From assembly GCA_012518475.1 (NCBI GenBank), contig JAAYSB010000241.1, positions 1 to 23,351 on the forward strand: 23,351 nucleotides of DNA, given 5' to 3'. A program made the translations under genes and the position numbers. The notes below the pieces were generated by a model that had not been told where the DNA came from, searched no databases, and worked only from the letters and a program-made list of their open reading frames with translations. Positions 21,574 through 23,351 of the stretch are shown piece by piece. This DNA comes from Intrasporangiaceae bacterium. Lineage in GTDB: Bacteria; Actinomycetota; Actinomycetes; Actinomycetales; Dermatophilaceae. Position 1 is the first letter of the stretch. Each line of letters begins with the position of its first letter.

Positions 21574-22905
21574 GTGAGCAGCCAGGCCGACAGCCGGCCC
21601 ACCCGTGCAGAACGGATGGGCCGGCTGCCCTATACCCGCAGGCACACCAGGGTCATGCTCGGGTCGGGCACCGGGTGGGCCCTCGACGCGATGGACGTCG
21701 GGCTCATCTCCTTCGTCGGTCTGGCCATCGCGACCCAGTGGGACCTGAGCACGACGGAGCAGTCGTGGCTGCTCTCGATCGGCTTCGTCGGGATGGCACT
21801 CGGCGCGACCTTCGGCGGGCTGCTCTCGGACCGCTTCGGAAGGCGCACCGTCTTCGCTGCGACCCTCGTCGTCTATGGGCTCGCGACCGGGGCCTCGGCC
21901 CTCGTCAACACCCTCGCCGCGCTGCTTCTCCTGCGGTTCCTCGTCGGCCTGGGCCTGGGGGCTGAGCTACCCGTCGCCTCGACCCTGGTCAGTGAGCTCT
22001 CACCGACCCGGATCCGCGGCCGCCTCGTCGTCATCCTCGAGTCCTTCTGGGCGCTGGGGTGGATCCTCGCGGCCCTCATCGGCTTCTTCATCGTGCCCCT
22101 CTCCGAGGACGGCTGGCGCTGGGCCTTCCTCGCCGGTCTCGTGCCGGCGATCTGGGCCGTCGTCGTCCGGTGGGGCCTACCGGAGTCGCCACTGTTCCTC
22201 GAACGGCGCGGCCGGGTCGAGGAGGCCGAGGCGGTGGTGCGCTCCTTCGAGGAGTCTGCAGGGGTGCCGCACGCGGAGAGCCGACCGCTGCCAGCGGTCG
22301 CGCCGAAGACCCCTGGTGAGCTGTGGTCCCCGAACTACCGGGTGCGCACGGCCGGTATCTGGATCGTCTGGTTCTGCGTGAACTTCTCGTACTACGGCGC
22401 GTTCATCTGGTTGCCGACACTGCTCTATGCCCAGGGCTTCGACCTCGTCCGGTCGTTCGGCTACACCCTGATCATCACCCTCGCCCAGCTGCCCGGGTAT
22501 GCGGTGGCCGCGTTCCTCGTCGAGACCTGGGGACGACGTCCCACGCTTGCGGCCTTCCTCATCGGCTCCGGCCTGGCGGCCGGGGCGTTCGGCATGGCCG
22601 GCGAGGTCTGGCAGATCCTCCTGGCCGGCTGCGCGCTGTCGTTCTTCAACCTCGGCGCCTGGGGCGCCCTCTATGCCATCACTCCGGAGATCTATCCGAC
22701 CTCGGTGCGCGGATCCGGCGCCGGCGCGGCGGCCGGATTCGGACGGATCGCCTCGATCGCCGCGCCTCTCCTGGTGCCGGTCGTCCTCGCCGCGTGGGGC
22801 AATGCCCTGCTGTTCGCCCTCTTCGGCGCGACGTTCGTCATCGGAGCGGCCGCCGCCTACTTCCTGCTTCCCGAGCAGGCCGGGACAAGTCTCGACACCG
22901 CGTGA
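21574..22905 (+). CDS. MFS transporter (metabolite:H+ symporter type)
   Basis: This 443-residue protein has about twelve hydrophobic segments. The MFS signature GGLLSDRFGRR lies between segments 2 and 3, and a second half-signature LVETWGRRP in the C-terminal half. ALDAMDVGLISF in the first helix, the GLGLGAELPVAS stretch and PEIYPTSVRGSG are typical of the sugar/aromatic-acid symporter branch. It probably imports an organic acid with protons; the substrate is not evident. GTG 21574 has no good ribosome binding site; ATG 21616 (residue 15) is an alternative start. It is downstream of yajQ. A link with the aromatic-acid-like operon 3 kb away is possible but not shown. Confidence 0.9.
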   Translation: MSSQADSRPTRAERMGRLPYTRRHTRVMLGSGTGWALDAMDVGLISFVGLAIATQWDLSTTEQSWLLSIGFVGMALGATFGGLLSDRFGRRTVFAATLVVYGLATGASALVNTLAALLLLRFLVGLGLGAELPVASTLVSELSPTRIRGRLVVILESFWALGWILAALIGFFIVPLSEDGWRWAFLAGLVPAIWAVVVRWGLPESPLFLERRGRVEEAEAVVRSFEESAGVPHAESRPLPAVAPKTPGELWSPNYRVRTAGIWIVWFCVNFSYYGAFIWLPTLLYAQGFDLVRSFGYTLIITLAQLPGYAVAAFLVETWGRRPTLAAFLIGSGLAAGAFGMAGEVWQILLAGCALSFFNLGAWGALYAITPEIYPTSVRGSGAGAAAGFGRIASIAAPLLVPVVLAAWGNALLFALFGATFVIGAAAAYFLLPEQAGTSLDTA

Positions 22906-22949
22906 GCGGCCCGTCGCATACCCCATCTGTCATGAACGGCGGGGAAAAG

Positions 22950-22986
22950 CGAAGCGCCCCGGACCGATCGGGTCCGGGGCGCTTCG
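22950..22986 (-). terminator. Rho-independent terminator of rpmG, possibly bidirectional
   Basis: Perfect 16-bp arms (22950-22965 and 22971-22986, CGAAGCGCCCCGGACC and its complement) enclose a five-base loop. On the minus strand TTTT follows directly after the stem, so it terminates rpmG, whose stop is 20 bp upstream. It is also placed to end the MFS transcript from the other side. Confidence 0.9.
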
Positions 22987-23006
22987 ATGTCAGGGTGTGA
23001 GCCGCG

Positions 23007-23177
23007 TCAGCGGGTCTCGCGGTGCTCGGTGTGCTTCTTGCATCGCGGGCAGAACTTGGCCAGCGCGAGCCGGTCCGGGGTGTTCCGGCGGTTCTTCTTC
23101 GTGATGTAGTTGCGCTCCTTGCAGTCCGTGCACGCCAACGTGATCTTGGGGCGGACGTCGAGGGACTTCTTAGCCAT
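23007..23177 (-). CDS. rpmG: 50S ribosomal protein L33, zinc-binding type
   Basis: This 56-residue protein reads MAKKSLDVRPKITLACTDC at the start and ends KKHTEHRETR. Cys16/Cys19 and Cys43/Cys46 form the two CxxC knuckles of the zinc-ribbon (C+) L33. It is a component of the large ribosomal subunit near the E site. ATG 23177 has AAAGG ten bases upstream. It has its own terminator, and a CAU tRNA gene lies upstream on the same strand, an arrangement frequent in actinobacteria. A 6-bp-stem hairpin (CGCGCC-GAG-GGCGCG, 23234-23248) lies in its 5' leader. Confidence 0.97.
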   Translation of the reverse strand: MAKKSLDVRPKITLACTDCKERNYITKKNRRNTPDRLALAKFCPRCKKHTEHRETR

Positions 23178-23297
23178 CGGGGGCAACCTTTGCTCTGAGT
23201 ACTACGGGTGTTGAGAAACGTGCGATGTTCGTGCGCGCCGAGGGCGCGGGCACAAGGATCAATGGTACGCCGGAGGATGGGCTCCAGCGAAATCCAG
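23178..23297 (-). promoter_or_regulatory. rpmG leader and promoter region
   Basis: On the minus strand a plausible promoter is TTCGCT, an 18-bp spacer, then TACCAT close to 23262, giving a leader of about 75 nt that contains the small hairpin 23234-23248. Evidence is limited to hexamer resemblance; cotranscription with the upstream tRNA is an alternative. Confidence 0.3.
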
Positions 23298-23351
23298 TAG
23301 CGGGAGCGGGGCTCGATCCCGCGACCTCACGATTATGAGTCGTGCGCTCTA
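23298..23351 (-). tRNA. tRNA with CAU anticodon, probably elongator tRNA-Met (5' part off the window)
   Basis: The minus strand shows the end of the D-arm, an anticodon arm CGACTCATAATCG with anticodon CAU at 23337-23335, T-stem GCGGG/CCCGC with loop ATCGAGC, and the 3' acceptor strand TCCCGCT plus discriminator A. CCA is not encoded. The 5' acceptor strand lies beyond the edge. CAU also occurs in tRNA-Ile2; Met is favoured by the usual tRNA-Met/rpmG neighbourhood. Confidence 0.88.

Overview
The window is very GC-rich, with strong third-position G/C bias, GTG starts, an apparently leaderless promoter style and a tRNA-Met/rpmG neighbourhood. This suggests a high-GC actinobacterium, probably Micrococcales close to Intrasporangiaceae (inference from style and gene families, not from a database search). 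It is chromosomal. I see no transposase, integrase, phage gene, rRNA or CRISPR array.

Layout. (1) Positions 1-3046, minus strand: a two-component system. An OmpR/PhoB response regulator is followed, by a one-base stop/start overlap, by a HAMP histidine kinase whose frame continues through a proline-rich linker into a polytopic DUF4153/DUF4173-type membrane domain that runs off the left edge. (2) 3210-7845, minus: coxS-coxL-coxM-coxG, a molybdenum hydroxylase of the form II CoxL class (active-site loop AYRGAGR) with a membrane-anchored CoxG, tightly coupled by ATGA overlaps. (3) 7846-8057: a divergent control region with several inverted repeats, including one with perfect 14-bp arms. (4) 8058-9458, plus: a VOC/glyoxalase-like protein fused to a DUF6226-like C-terminal domain. 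(5) 9518-18430, minus: a long gene run. From its promoter end it reads SDR dehydrogenase, MaoC hydratase, AMP-forming CoA ligase, amidohydrolase, acyl-CoA dehydrogenase, MoxR/CoxD ATPase, CoxE-like VWA protein, XdhC/CoxF-like factor and a DinB-fold protein. (6) 18547-19038, plus: a divergent MarR regulator; a 25-bp imperfect palindrome lies under the two overlapping promoters. (7) 19056-20536, minus: a hot-dog thioesterase and an AbiEi/DUF559-type protein. (8) 20537-23351: a palindrome-rich intergenic stretch, tRNA-Tyr with terminator, yajQ, an MFS transporter, rpmG with terminator, and a partial CAU-anticodon tRNA.

How it may work together (inference). The MarR/SDR/MaoC/ligase/amidohydrolase set matches the logic of the Rhodococcus cou (p-hydroxycinnamate) pathway: ligate to CoA, hydrate, oxidise, then cleave the beta-ketoacyl-CoA with an amidohydrolase-fold hydrolase. 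The added acyl-CoA dehydrogenase would admit saturated side chains. The genes for maturing a molybdenum enzyme continue directly from this operon, and the form II CoxSLMG enzyme lies just beyond. The most interesting proposal is therefore a combined catabolic module in which an uncharacterised form II Mo-hydroxylase, perhaps electron-coupled to the membrane through CoxG, acts on a substrate or product of a cou-like side-chain pathway, rather than a CO dehydrogenase.
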